From positions 332,414-396,413 of the forward strand of contig NMRA01000214.1 of NCBI GenBank assembly GCA_002633005.1: 64,000 bases of DNA, given 5' to 3'. The notes below the pieces were generated by a model. That model was not told the origin of the DNA. It did no database searches and was given only the letters and a program-made list of their open reading frames with translations. Shown here in pieces: positions 22,222-33,504 of the stretch. The DNA comes from Phoronis australis (lineage: Eukaryota; Phoronida; Phoronidae). The translations under genes were made by a program, and so were the position numbers. Position 1 is the stretch's first letter, and each line of letters opens with the position of its first letter.

Positions 22222-25200
22222 CTGTAAAAAAGATAGCAAGCAAATGTCTAAAGACAAGCACGAGTGAATAATTTCCACTTGCACAAGCTGTAATTGGAAT
22301 AAATCGACTGGCATAAGTCACAGAGGTCCTGCATTTTGAGAACCAGTTTTCTCCACTGAATAACAGGTACCAAACTGGTTCTCAAACCTGGGGCCCTGTT
22401 AAACTATTGCCAAAATATCTTCCATAAGAAAAAAACTTTTGATTTATACTCAAAATTATGTAACCGCCTCAAATAGGTCTTTAGCCAAAATAGATGCAAT
22501 TTCTGCGCTTTGAAAGATAGCTTATTATTTAGATAGTTAATTATTTGAGACTAGACTCTCCAATTAGAAGGGGGAACTATATTTTGCCCAATCACTTTTG
22601 CCATGCAGCAATTATTTTACAAACAAAATAAGTACGTAGTCCACATCAAGTGATTCAAAGGTACTGCGTACGGCAGAACACAACATGCTTTACAATCAAG
22701 TTAGTACTTACTGTAGGGGTCAGCGTAGAGGGGATAGGCCACGTGAGTATGATGATGAGTATGTAGATGGCGCTGAGCAGGTGGAGATGATGAATCCCGC
22801 CGTTTCTCAAATGGTGATCCCGTCGAGCTATCTGTAGTCGACGACGATGACTTCTCCCCAGTCGATGTTACTGGAGATTTAGCCTGCTCTTTGAGTTCAT
22901 GAATCTTGTGCTGACCGGCTGGTGAGAAGTAGGCGGGGTCAAGTGACTTAGCACCAGCCAGCATGGCCGTGGCTTTATCCTTTTCCGCTTCCATCGGCGA
23001 CACGTGATAGCGCATCTGACTGGGATGAATGTAGCCAGCGGGGTTGTATCCCATGAGTGTTGGCGCACGATACATAGGATGGCCAACGTCAAAGGGCGCA
23101 TAGTGGTAAGGGTTGGCAGCTGCAAAAACAGGGAATGCCGCGGCTGGCGACTGTTGACTAGCTATGCTCTGCATGCCGGGTGGGCTCCGTGCACTCTTGG
23201 GTGTGTCCGCGCGCGACACAGGCTTTCCCGCCAGTGGAGTCGCCGACTTCTGCCTATCCTGTCGTTTCACTGGATCTGGCGATGACTTGTCCGATCTCGC
23301 TTCTTCCCTTCGCAGCTTATTGGGACTGGCCCGTGGGCTCCGTTCATGTGCTATGCTGCCGAGCGTGGCCGACGCGCTCACTTTGGGCTTGCTGTCGTCG
23401 ATGGGCTTCAACTCGGGAACATTCCGCGGTGCACTGCCACCGGCACCATCGGGTCGAGATGGTTGTTTGCTAGAGTCATGCACCTTCTTCTGTTCTAGCA
23501 TCTGCTGCCGCTGGAACATGTAGAATCTCTGGAGATCTTCCTCCTGTTTCTTCACCAACTGGGCGGTGTCGTACGGATCCATCGGCTTGGACAGGCTGCC
23601 AGTGGCAACACTCGCCGCTGACTCCACCTGGGACTTAAGCTCTATGTTCTCCCGCATAATCTGATGGCTCTCGCGTAATTTCTCCTGCATGCTGCGCTCC
23701 GTCCTATTGCGCTCTAACGAGGACGGCTGTGACGTTGGCGTTTTGTCGCTGCTGGTTTTACGGCCATCATCGGAACAAGTAGGCCTGAAACGGATATAGC
23801 CGATTGTTTAGGAAAGCGGACAATTACTGCTAGTGAAAGACACAGGTCTTCACCATTTCACCTAACAAGAGCAACATTGCCGTAAACAGTGCTTTATGAA
23901 TTGTGTGGATATCATTAATTGGTTCTAAATTAGAAGTTCTGGCACAACAAAACAGAATGGTTAAGAATATCACAAGATGGTCCAGATGTATGACACATGA
24001 AACAATGAGGGACTTGCACGTTTATTTCAACACTAGGATCGCTAGTGGTCAGGTCATTCCCATCACCAGCTTCCCACATATTAGCTACGGGCTGGTTTTG
24101 TTGGTGGTTTCTTTTATATCACCTATTGGTATAAATGAATAGAATTTGCTACGAACATGTTTGTTCGACTTTCTGAGGCTCCTGCAGATGTACTTTATAC
24201 AGTTGAAACAGAATGGTTCGTTTCTGTGTGCCAAGCACTGTAAGCAAAATTAGACACACAGATTNTTAATTGGTTCTAAATTAGAAGTTCTGGCACAACA
24301 AAACAGAATGGTTAAGAATATCACAAGATGGTCCAGATGTACGACACATGAAACAATGAGGGACTTGCACGTTTATTTCAACACTAGGATCGCTAGTGGT
24401 CAGGTCATTCCCATCACCAGCTTCCCACATATTTGCTACGGGCTGGTTTTGTTGGTGGTTTCTTTTATATCACCTATTGGTATATATGAATAGAATTTGC
24501 TACGAACATGTTTGTTCGACTTTCTGAGGCTCCTGCAGATGTACTTTATACAGTTGAAACAGAATGGTTCGTTTCTGTGTGCCAAGCACTGTAAGCAAAA
24601 TTAGACGCACAGATTTGCATTTTTCTATGGATTCACTACAATGTAGTGCAAAGAGGATTTTTAATTGGGATTGTCATCGTCCAACGTGTTCCTATAGAAA
24701 TATTTTGAAGGCATCAAAAGAATGAAAGCACTACAGAAACACAGCCTCTGCCCTCAGCAGAGAGCTGTTGGAGCCCTACCAACATGTGATTTCTTTCACG
24801 CTCAATGTGGCAACATCTAAGCATGGGGGGCACACCATAGGGGGCTGGGAGGTATAGCCCCCCACTTTTTTCAGTGCTGTGTCGCCCATGCTATGCACAT
24901 ATCTCCTATAAACAGATGAACAGGAGATCTGTTATGAACTTTCTGATGCAACATGAGAGTACAAAGGACATGCCATTCAGATTCACAAGAGGTTGTTGTT
25001 GGGCGCACTTGACAGCCCACGAAGTCTGCATAGGACCCATTTTGCATATCTTACTTTTGGGGTGTAAAAAGACATTTTTTTCAATTTCAATTAAAAAATA
25101 AGTTTATGTAACGTTTATAACCGTTTTCTTAAAAAGACTAATGAGGAGACCCTCTACAAAAAGGTTATGTAAGTTCTCCAGAACTCCCTTTCAGTTGTGC

Positions 25201-28200
25201 TACGTGACCAGAAGGCTGCTAAATAGTTGAATCGTGAAATCGCGCCAACTTGCGGCACAATATGGAGAATTGAAATTTTACTTCATGTAAACCTAAGTAA
25301 CATTACGCTTAAGTTTTTACATGAATATAAGTATCACCCCGGTGACACTTAACAAGTGCTCTAGTGTTGCTACTGCTGTGCAATAGGTTGAAGTGGTATA
25401 GACACAACAATGTGAACAAGCTATTGAAAAAACAAAAGGGTCAAGTTTGGCAATCATTGTGGCCAAAAATGTTGAGATTTTACTGTGGCACTGACTCGAG
25501 CAAACCATTCATTACCTGGACTCCTTCTTCACATCCTCTGGTGTCGCCATCTTACTAGCACCAGCACCACCATCGCCACCCTTGTCACCAGCTTCCTTCA
25601 GCTGCGCCATATCCCTCTCTCTCATAGCCTGCTGGTGTTCCTCTATCACCTGCTCACAGCGCATCCTGTACTGAGGGTCGTTGGCCAGGTAATAGAGGTA
25701 CTGGTAGTGTGCCTGTGGAGGTATGCCTGCTGCCAACAGCTGCTGTTGGAGAATCTGCTGCTGCTGAAGGAACATCTCTTGCTGCAACATCAGCTGTTGT
25801 TGATGTTTCGATGGCGCCTGCTGATGGGCGTCGTCGGGTTTGCCTGAAGCGCTTTTTCCATCGCCAGAGGGAGGTACATTGGAGGACGTGGGTGCGCCCG
25901 ACTTGCTGGGAAATTCACGCAACGAATCAGGCGGCTCCTTCTTGATTTTGACACCGCTGCTGCTTTTGTTGGCATCATTACTGGTACGTTCCACCGACTG
26001 CTCACGACTGCGCGGACTGCGACTGGCTGGTGACACAGCGGGAATCAAATGTGGTGGCTGCACGTAGTAGGGATACATCCCGTACGCCGCCGAAACGTTT
26101 GGGGTCGGCGTTTCCTTGGCCTGCGCTTCAGATGGCAGCTTAACCTCGGACGACTTCCTGCCACTTTCGTTGTCTAAAGATGGCGCCCCCTCATCGGAGA
26201 TATCCGAATACGCAGGGCTCGTCATACCGTCCGTGTTGGCACTCGCATTATTATTGTCCTGAGTAGATACCTTCAGAGAGCAGCCTATATTGAGAGAAGT
26301 AGGCGGGATAACTGTACGCGAGCACTCCACCTTTTTGGTTTTTGGCACTCCAGTCGTCAACGCCTCCTTGGTGTCTATCTTTTGAACCGCAATGGTACCG
26401 GGGGCAGGCTTGGGTGCTATCTCTACAGGCTTGGATGGTATTAATGCCGGCGGCGCAGGGCGTGCATTCACATCCTGTTTATTGGTTCCCTTACCACTAT
26501 CAATCCCGCCTTCTCCATCCCTGCCCAACTTGTGCAAGTCTCTGTTACGCTTCTTTTTCACTCTCTTGTCTTTAAGCCCGGCCAGCGGGTTAACAGTCGT
26601 CGTCTCGCCCATGATGGTTGGCTTCGGTTGAATGGGCTTGAGTGCACTTGTACCTACAGAGCTAACAGGTGTGTATGTCGACACGGGTGCTAGTGTAGAC
26701 TGGGTCACGCTCACAGTTGCATTCAACATTTTGGCAGCTGGTGCTGGCACAATTGGACGATTTGCCATTGACTTTTGTTTACCCTTGTCGAATTTGTCCG
26801 CTTTAGACGCCATCTTTTTGTCTTTGCTCGCCGAATTAATGTCCGACTTGAAAGATTCAGAGACGACAGGTGGTGTTATAGTTGCTACCGGGGCAACCAT
26901 TGTCGCCACGGTGACCACGGGTACTGACAATGTGGCCACGGTGCTGATTAAGTGTCCACTTGTTTGCGGCGCCAAAAACGTCGTTGGTGCCGACACTGTC
27001 GCGGTCACAACCGTCGAGCCCGAAGGCAGGCTGTGCACCGTTGACTTGTTCACAGTGGTGTTCAGGCAACCTAGAGGAGCACCAGAAATATGAAAGACTT
27101 GTGGCGTGGCATTCTTCGTGCCAGTCGCAGTGGAAATTGTTTTTGCTTCCGAAACTGTTTCTGAAGAAGCCACTGCTGACACTGAAACTGTCACGTCCTT
27201 TTTTGGTTTAATGATTGGCAAGTTCGATTTTTTCACACCATCCTCCTTAACATGTGCGTTATCCGCTGTAGGTTTATCTTCACTCTTATTTTCAACAGCA
27301 GGGGTCCTGCTGCGCTCAACAGAAGCCTCTTTTTTCTTCGCACCCCTCTTTTTAGTACCTGCCGGCTCTGTATCCTTGGCAACCGCTTCCTTCTCCTCCT
27401 TGGCAGCGGGGGGCGACGGGCTAGGAGCGGGCATGGAATTGTCGGCAGCAGCAGTGTCTTTGGCTGTTTCCTCAGGTTGCTCGGAGTCCAAATGAGCGTG
27501 TGTTTGGTGATAGCGTAATCCATTGATGTGCTTGTACTTTTTGTTACAGTTCGGTTCAGGACACTCAATAAGAGCGGGTGAGCTCGGACTAGGCTCGGGC
27601 ACAGGAGTGCTCCGTGAACAAGACCGGCTACGTTTGGCCAACTTGAGATCTTCATTACTGGAGGAGAGATCAAGTTCCGCTGGGCGCCCTTTGCGTTTAG
27701 AGCCTGTGGAAGGCGCAGAGGCATCGGACTTGGCTGGGCTGGGTGGGGCCTGAAAGTAAAAGGCGCGATCTAAATCTGATGGAATATTTATCTCAAATCA
27801 ATATACTAAGAAAATTTCTTAAATATAGGCCCCAGAGCTTACTTTCGAAGATAAAATTACAAAATACAGAAAAAAAGTAATTTTTGATAGGGAAAATACA
27901 TTTGTTTCACATTTCGTGGTAATTTTATATAAAAGTACACCTATTTCCATTGTGCACCAATTACCAATTATTCAAACATAGAGGTAATCCCTAGTTACAC
28001 ATTTTCTATGTATAGTTGTAGCACCTATTTTCAAAAGTACATCTGTACTTCATTGGCCAAATATTATCCATTTCCCGTATATAAAGCAAGGAGATAACTA
28101 TCGGTAAGAATATCTTGCCGCCAAAAACTTAACAGCACATAAGAGCAGCATTTTCATCAACGCAACAAATTACCACAGCGTCACGAAACTTCCACTTTCT

Positions 28201-31200
28201 AACACAACGCTGTCGAGGAACAACAAACCTGAAAGTTGGCGCCACTACCCCGTCGTCCCTTACGGAGCTTGCGCTCGCTGTAGCTAGACACGTCACTAAG
28301 CGGCACGTTGGACGAGGTTGCACGGGCACGTTTGCCCCGCCCCTTGGGTGGTCCCCGCTGGTCAAGATCGCTGACAGGTGAGTCACATGACAATCTGATG
28401 GAAGAAAAGACACCACATTAAGTTAAGATGGCATGAAAACTAAGCACCACAGTATATACAACAATGTATTAGGTTACGTAGGACCCTCGAAAAATGGCTA
28501 AATTGGCAAACTTCGGAACATCGTACGTCAGAAATGGCCGATCGGATTCAGGTACAATGTTTCATGCACTGTTATCCCTTTTAGAAAATTGTCTTTAAAC
28601 GTTTCCACTTTTGCAATTTAAGGGTTCAAAGTCTTTGCGTGAAAACTTCAAAACCAGTTTAAAAGTTTGTAACTGTAGCACACTCCTTACATTCTGTGAG
28701 GGTGACTTAGCCAGAGATTATTACCGTTGTAACTGTGACTGAACACAGTAGTTGCGAAAGTTTTAACTCGGTAGGTGGCGCCGCTGTCAAAACTCATTGG
28801 AAACAATGACACACAGAGGCAATATCAGGGATGAATAAGAAAGTGATAGCACTAACGACTAGTGATAAAACCACAGACTAGGATTACATCAGTTATAACT
28901 GTGCTGTGAACACTAATGTCTGAACCCAACTGTAGTATGCAACGACAAGATAACAAGATAACCACAATGTATATAAATAAGTAAATCTTTAACCCGCCAG
29001 GAAATATAGATCACAAACATTTCAAGTCTGGACTGCACGCCGCCTGTTGGCCACATCGCGTGACCTAATGAATACGAGTCTGAAAAGATTTCTGCTCCCG
29101 ACCAGGAATCGAACCCAGGACTTTCTGCTTACCGTGCAGACAGTCTAGTCCACTGAGCCCTTGGGACCACCGGTCAAACACAGAAATTCAATCAGACTTA
29201 GCAGTGGGCATCCTGCCCATCAACTCGTAAGTGTAAGTCCCATTAGGGGCAGAAATCTTTTCAAGCTTTTGTTCATTAGGTCACGTGATGCGGCCAACAA
29301 GGAGTGTGCAGACGAGAGTAAAAATGTATTGGACACTATACAGATGTAATGACAAGAAAAGAAAAATCATTTAACCAGTCTAACATTGCATGTCGGACAA
29401 CACTCGATTCCCATTGAGGATTAGAGTGCGAGTGAAGTCCAGTGTGAACGCAGTTTTACCAGAAAAACAACGGACAGAGGAACACAGTAGGCACCAAAAA
29501 CTAACGGACAAAATCTGATCACCATGACGAGAAATTGCCCACCTTTGTGGCTGCTCTTAACGTCAATTCCACCCGATTCATCCACTATGACAAGGGCTCT
29601 GACACTGAATTCTGAGCCAGTCTGTCCCCATTATTTTTAGCATGTATTTGTACTTGTTTAACTGAGATAGCCTAATCACAGACTGTGGCTGTAGGGTTGT
29701 GAGTGTCAAGTCACGTATGTAATGCGCATTGAATTGTAATAAATTACACATTCCAGCTAAGGGCACCAATACGATAATAACAAAGATATGTAAGACTGCC
29801 CAAACATCTTTTTTTCCCTGTACCCTACATTCACTTGTGTGCGACGGGTCAGTCAGTGGATAAATAGGCGTGTGACTAAAGCAAAAAGAGGCACTATAAC
29901 TTAATGAACACGTCTCCTGAGAAGCACGTTTTGATAGATTCTAATATTACCGTGCGTTTTGATAGATTCTAATATTACCGCACGTTTTGATAGATTCTAA
30001 TATTACGTTCACACTGAAGTGGTGAATTGGTTAACTCGTTGAAAATAAAATACTAGCATTCTGTACATAGACCTCCCAAGGGACCAGTGAGATTGTACTA
30101 TGTTAGTGTGTAGGGGGGGAGGCACAAGGTGGGAGTTCAACTTCCTGTTCTGGGTAGTTCACTATACACCTACAGGTTCAATGACGTCAGCACTTTGTAC
30201 CACAGAGACACCTACCGGGGAGGGGCCCAGTCATGCTTGGTGGCGTCCAGCAGAGTTCCAACAAATGTCTTTCCGCGCCACGTCACGTTGACTACGAGCA
30301 TTCCTAAGAACAGACCAGGAGGTTATAGTCAGAGAAAGCTGCTCTATCAAACTTTTTATCGTCATGCCGGAAAATCTGGTTATACGAGGACTTGTTGGTG
30401 AAATAATACATTTTGGGGGGGACTGTTTAAATCCACATTTCGACCCCTTTAGCCGGCTAAGAAAGCGACAATCAGATTAGGTCCTCTACTCTTATAAAAT
30501 CGGTCTCATAATATTTCATACTTTGATAGGAGTCCATTTTTGTTATCAACTCTAGCTACACTGATAACAGAAATGGACTCCTATCATGGTACGGAATACC
30601 ATGAGACCAGTTGTATGAGAGTAGCACGGTCTAATTTGATATTCAGTTTTTAGTCAGCTAAGCAGCTTGAAATGCCACTTTAAAAATGCAGCTACTTTGA
30701 AAATAAGTTAAACCAATTGGGTTTCTTTAAGCCAGTCCCATAATTCTTGTTTTCAGCCCAGCAGCCATGACCTAGACGACCAGGAGTCCGCTCCCATGAA
30801 AATGACTTAAGTTCATTTTTGACTTAAGTCTAAGATTTATCTCAATTTCCAAACTTTGAAATTCTACATCCTGTAAGTTAATCAAAATTAAGACAAAACT
30901 TCAGTTAAAACTTAAATCAAACTTGAGATATCTTTCTTGAAATAGACTTGAGACAAATTTAAGTTTTATCTTGAAATTGACAGAAAATGGCAGAAATTTA
31001 AAATTTGTCTTAGCCAAGTCAGTTTTCTTTGAACAGGCTTCATTTTTCAGTCTAAGTTGATAAAACATTTTGGTTGACTTGAACCATTCCGTGAACATAT
31101 TGATTTGACAACAGAAAAGATGCAAGCTGTGAATCTCTTATTCAAGTTAATGGTTTTGCTCATGGCAGAATGCAAACAAACCTAATTTAAAGACCAATGT

Positions 31201-33239
31201 AGGCTTAACTGTCAGAAAAATCAGGAAAACAACAAAGCACGACACTTCTGTCACACAGTAATCTTAGGTTTCTATTCACTAACATGAAACCACTTCCCGA
31301 TTTACTTCACTCAATCCCACTTACACACAGACTTATCCTAGAACAACTTACATGGGGCAACTTGCTCCACTTTCAGCAGAGAGTCCACATAAATATATCC
31401 AATAACTAGCACAAGGCGCAAGTTGTCAGTCTGCCATGACAACGAAGAGCTGATGCCAACGGTGTGAAAAACGATAGGTATGTATGTTGCTACATGTGTA
31501 ATTATTTCCACCTTGCCCAGGTTTGCAGCCAAACAGTGATAAGAAGTGGGGCAAGTTACCCTACGACAAGTTACCCAACCTTGATAAGGCGCAGTAAGTT
31601 GTCACAAAAGGGTTAAGTTGTGCTAGTTAACATGGCGTCCACACTGCCTCCAAACCTAGCGACAACTCGTTCCAGAAGTAACGTATTCTAACATAAGTCT
31701 GTGTGTGGACGACACTTAAAATTCTACAGGGTGAGATAAAAAGACATGGAGTCACATAATTCCGGAGTCACATAATTCCGGTTGTTGTCCTGACAACTTA
31801 ATAGCCACATCTTGATTGGCCATTGCCCTACCAACACGATGAAGGTTCGGGAGTCCCAAAAACTAAAAGCCAATGCACTGCATTTCTTAGTGGGTAGACA
31901 TACAATGTAATTAACATGGAAACAGAGCATAAGAGGTAACCCACAGATATGCACCATTTTGGGTAAATACAGCAGCGCCATTGCAGTATTTGGGGATGTG
32001 TTTTTTCCTAGCAACTAACCATTCGTACCATTCTCGGTTTCCTGCCAAACAATTCCCTCCAAGTTGACGCTGGTCCCCGGCTCACAAGGCCCTAGGCACT
32101 CCGGCTCCGTCACTGTGCCTATGCTGTTCGTCTCCACGGAGATGTCACGTTTGGTTGTTGCCATAGCGACGGGTGGTGACTGTTGGGAAGGGCTTGTATC
32201 CACCTGAATCGACAGTAAATTCAAAGAGGAATCAACGACTGAAATCAATGCGATAATGCCATCTGGTGGTCTCTTCTCAATTTCCAGAAGTGAAATGTGA
32301 TATTTTCAATTGGCAATTTAAAGTCCTATGGAAACCATGGTTTCCTCATTCAGAGAGTGGAAGACTAGCTAGGTAGCATTACCAATTAAAACCATGCACA
32401 GGGGATCTTGGAATGTTAATTTAAAGGATAAAATCCACAAGCCACAATTTCGCGCCTCAAATGTCATGCCAAAGCCTTACGTAACAAAACATGCTTAAGG
32501 CTTAAGTAGGTTTATCAAATACCAACCAAGATTCACTTAAAAGGCAAACCTTCTCTATCTTTATCTTCTTTGTGAATAATCCAGTGGGACATTTCTCGTC
32601 GTCTGTCTTCGCGTTGAAGTCGTACGGGTCAATGGAGCTTTCGGATCTCCGTTTCACAAAACCGTTCTGTTCTACTCCATTCAGTACACCACTATTAGCA
32701 CTAGGATGCGCTGAAGACAAGTTCGTGGCCGTGCCGTTAGTCACAGAATCAGTCCTTTTGTTATTAGCGCGTTCTTTCTTAACCCCCCGACCTTTGCCGC
32801 TGATTTTGCTATCTTTCTCGCCCAGCAAAGGGCTACCCGGATGTTTGCGTTTCTCTACACCTCCTATAAGACTCGAGCCGACACAGTCTATTTTGTCTCC
32901 CTTAGGCAAATCTGGCGATTTGCTCGAGCCCACTGTTTTTCGTTTAATTTTCATCTTCAGCCCTCGATCAACAGAGGACTGGTGCTCAAACGGATTATTA
33001 ACAGTCGTGTTTGCTTTCACAGATTTTACCAGTGACTTCTTTCCTCCGCTAATACTACAAGTGCCGCCGGTGTACGGTGGACTCCTCTCCAAACTGGGGT
33101 TAAGATCGATCACGAGGTTTCCCGGCTCGTCATCGGAGCCACTCTGATCAGGCTCAGCGCTTACAGTTCCTCGAGTACTCTTGCTCAGAGTCGTAGCAGC
33201 CCCGAGATCGGAGGTGACCAGCTTTTTACTTGAAGCCAT
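22178..33239 (-). CDS. ZNF608/609: ZNF608/ZNF609 (scribbler)-family transcription regulator
   Basis: Seven coding exons on the minus strand (33239-32550, 32203-32020, 30303-30216, 28394-28229, 27749-25516, 23784-22712, 22221-22178) have mutually consistent phases and sum to 4479 nt, giving 1492 residues plus stop. Family landmarks in order are: [12 protein letters not shown] near the N-terminus, a conserved [15 protein letters not shown]...KHDWAPPR block (~292-321), SPVSDLD...GRGKRAR (~323-345), one C2H2 finger with CPEPNC and [15 protein letters not shown] (~439-462), a [18 protein letters not shown] helix, [13 protein letters not shown], and [15 protein letters not shown] near the C-terminus. 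Vertebrate ZNF608/609 and Drosophila scribbler are nuclear regulators. ZNF609 works with Integrator and cohesin loading, and scribbler acts as a corepressor. Much of the protein is low-complexity Ser/Pro/Thr/Lys. The final tiny exon is the least certain. Confidence 0.9.
22712..23784 (-). CDS. ZNF608/609: ZNF608/609 coding exon 6
   Basis: The acceptor ccgtttcag| lies at 23785 and the donor ctaca|gtaagt at 22711 (minus strand). It contains the helix [18 protein letters not shown], the [14 protein letters not shown] segment, Ser/Pro-rich spacers and the [19 protein letters not shown] tail. It enters with one base and leaves with one base, matching both neighbours. Confidence 0.88.
23915..24615. 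repeat. Two adjacent ~350-bp near-identical copies
   Basis: 23915-24264 and 24266-24615 are direct copies offset by exactly 351 bases. I count four substitutions in about 350 positions. The only base between them is the N at 24265. Both lie inside the intron between exons 5 and 6 of the ZNF608/609-like gene. The 61-residue ORFs in each copy are shadows. Confidence 0.9.
24265..24265. other. Single N at duplication junction
   Basis: The N separates the two copies of the 350-bp block and is most simply a gap placeholder where overlapping contigs were laid end to end. Confidence 0.7.
24820..24891. repeat. Small inverted-repeat element
   Basis: agcatggggggcacac at the left is mirrored by gtgtcgcccatgct at the right, with an internal gggggct / agcccccc pairing. 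It is about 72 bp long and resembles the G-run-bearing TIR elements of this window. No clear target duplication. Confidence 0.45.
25516..27749 (-). CDS. ZNF608/609: ZNF608/609 coding exon 5 (zinc-finger exon)
   Basis: The largest exon, 2234 bp. The acceptor is ttactttcag| and the donor tccag|gtaatg on the minus strand. It starts APPSPAKSD in phase 0. It carries a basic SKRKGRP motif, the single C2H2 finger (first Cys pair CPEPNC, finger tail HQTHAH), long Ser/Thr/Lys/Ala-rich tracts, [25 protein letters not shown], and a Gln-rich stretch ([16 protein letters not shown]). Minus-frame ORFs in other phases and plus-strand ORFs here are shadows. Confidence 0.92.
28229..28394 (-). CDS. ZNF608/609: ZNF608/609 coding exon 4
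   Basis: The acceptor tcttccatcag| lies at 28395 and the donor tttcag|gtttgt at 28228. It encodes [10 protein letters not shown] followed by [12 protein letters not shown] and ends GANFQ in phase 0. It follows directly after the WAPPR block of exon 3, as in vertebrate relatives. Confidence 0.88.
28470..28590. repeat. Copy of the GGTTACGTAGGACC repeat family
   Basis: aggttacgtaggaccctcgaaaaa and a downstream cgtacgtcagaaatggccgat tract match the elements at 49899 and 59504. Only one end is visible. Confidence 0.55.
29029..29310. repeat. Two SINEs in inverted, head-to-head arrangement
   Basis: 29029-29093 and 29247-29310 are inverted copies of one tail sequence (agaaatcttttcaga... cattaggtcacgtgatg ... 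ggccaaca). The left copy, on the minus strand, carries a tRNA-like head at 29094-29168. The right copy, on the plus strand, has a degraded head. This is best read as two tRNA-derived SINE copies meeting head to head. Confidence 0.65.
29094..29168 (-). repeat. tRNA-like SINE head
   Basis: On the minus strand: a perfect 5-bp anticodon stem TCTGC/GCAGA with a 7-base loop, an A-box-like GGCTCAGTGGAC, a perfect B box GGTTCGATTCC, and an acceptor stem paired at most positions. Loop position 33 is C rather than the invariant U, and the sequence runs straight into a SINE tail. It is therefore not called as a functional tRNA gene. Confidence 0.6.
29924..30007. repeat. 28-bp tandem repeat, three copies
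   Basis: Three units of cacgttttgatagattctaa plus tattacc with one or two differences each. They lie in a ZNF608/609 intron, about 200 bp from coding exon 3. Confidence 0.85.
30216..30303 (-). CDS. ZNF608/609: ZNF608/609 coding exon 3 (WAPPR block)
   Basis: An 88-bp exon found by frame logic and family motif. The acceptor gttcttag| lies at 30304 and the donor cccccg|gtaggt-type site at 30215. It encodes [19 protein letters not shown], then [10 protein letters not shown]. Two bases complete the Gly codon left by exon 2, and the last two bases plus A from exon 4 make the Arg of WAPPR. This is the most conserved part of the family's N-terminal half. Confidence 0.92.
30425..30687. mobile_element. 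Foldback element, ~124-bp inverted arms
   Basis: Left arm 30425-30548 and right arm 30562-30687 are imperfect reverse complements along nearly their whole length. The best block is gataggagtccatttttgttatca, and matching outer blocks include tttaaa, tagccggctaag / tagtcagctaag and agattaggtc / aaattagacc. The loop is only 13 bases. There is no ORF. Similarity is lower outwards, which suggests an old insertion. Confidence 0.75.
31749..31780. repeat. 16-bp tandem duplication
   Basis: ggagtcacataattcc occurs twice back to back, in the intron upstream of the WAPPR exon. Confidence 0.8.
32020..32203 (-). CDS. ZNF608/609: ZNF608/609 coding exon 2
   Basis: The acceptor gtcgattcag| and the donor aatg|gttagt are on the minus strand. 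It encodes [20 protein letters not shown] and ends [10 protein letters not shown], leading into the conserved block of exon 3. It enters in phase 0 and leaves with one base. Confidence 0.88.
32550..33239 (-). CDS. ZNF608/609: ZNF608/609 first coding exon
   Basis: It starts at ATG 33239-33237 ([11 protein letters not shown]). The frame is open upstream only as far as a TTG, and the N-terminal family motif [19 protein letters not shown] follows about 30 residues later. It has basic nuclear-localisation-like runs ([16 protein letters not shown]) and ends KKIKIEK at the donor gagaag|gtttgc in phase 0. The exon extends 5' to 33307, where an acceptor (ttgtttcag) shows that an upstream 5'UTR exon exists. 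Confidence 0.88.
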
Positions 33240-33266
33240 CGAAGGGCTACCTATTAGCAACTGCTG

Positions 33267-33307
33267 CTATCCCTCAACAAAAGTGGTCCTCATTAGTCAC
33301 TAGTCAT
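33267..33307 (-). promoter_or_regulatory. Two short uORFs in the 5'UTR
   Basis: Right after the 5'UTR acceptor the transcript would read ATG and three more codons, then TAA (33307-33293). An overlapping ATG opens an eight-codon frame ending in TAG (33293-33267). Both close before the main ATG at 33239 and could lower translation of the ZNF608/609-like protein. Confidence 0.45.
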
Positions 33308-33323
33308 CTGAAACAAGGCGGAA

Positions 33324-33375
33324 GGAGCAATTAGAATGAAATCAAACACGGAGCAATTAGAATAAAATTAAACAC
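33324..33375. repeat. 26-bp tandem duplication next to a splice acceptor
   Basis: ggagcaattagaatgaaatc plus aaacac is repeated once with two changes, 16 bases upstream (on the gene's strand) of the acceptor at 33308. Confidence 0.8.
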
Positions 33376-33445
33376 AACAGCTAAAGAAACTGATTTACCA
33401 ACACTGTATCTAATGTCAATATAAGCAGAAATCATGTGTGGTTTG

Positions 33446-33504
33446 AGTGTGTGTGCAGGTGCGTGTGTGTTCGTGCGTGTGTGTGGGTTCGTGTGTGTGT
33501 GTGC
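33446..33504. repeat. Imperfect (GT)n microsatellite
   Basis: Runs of gtgtgt broken by gcgt, ggttc and caggtg steps. Confidence 0.85.

Noticed and set aside
29094-29168. Functional tRNA gene
   Set aside because: Loop position 33 is not U, the acceptor stem has mismatches and the sequence continues into a repeated tail, so it is a SINE head.
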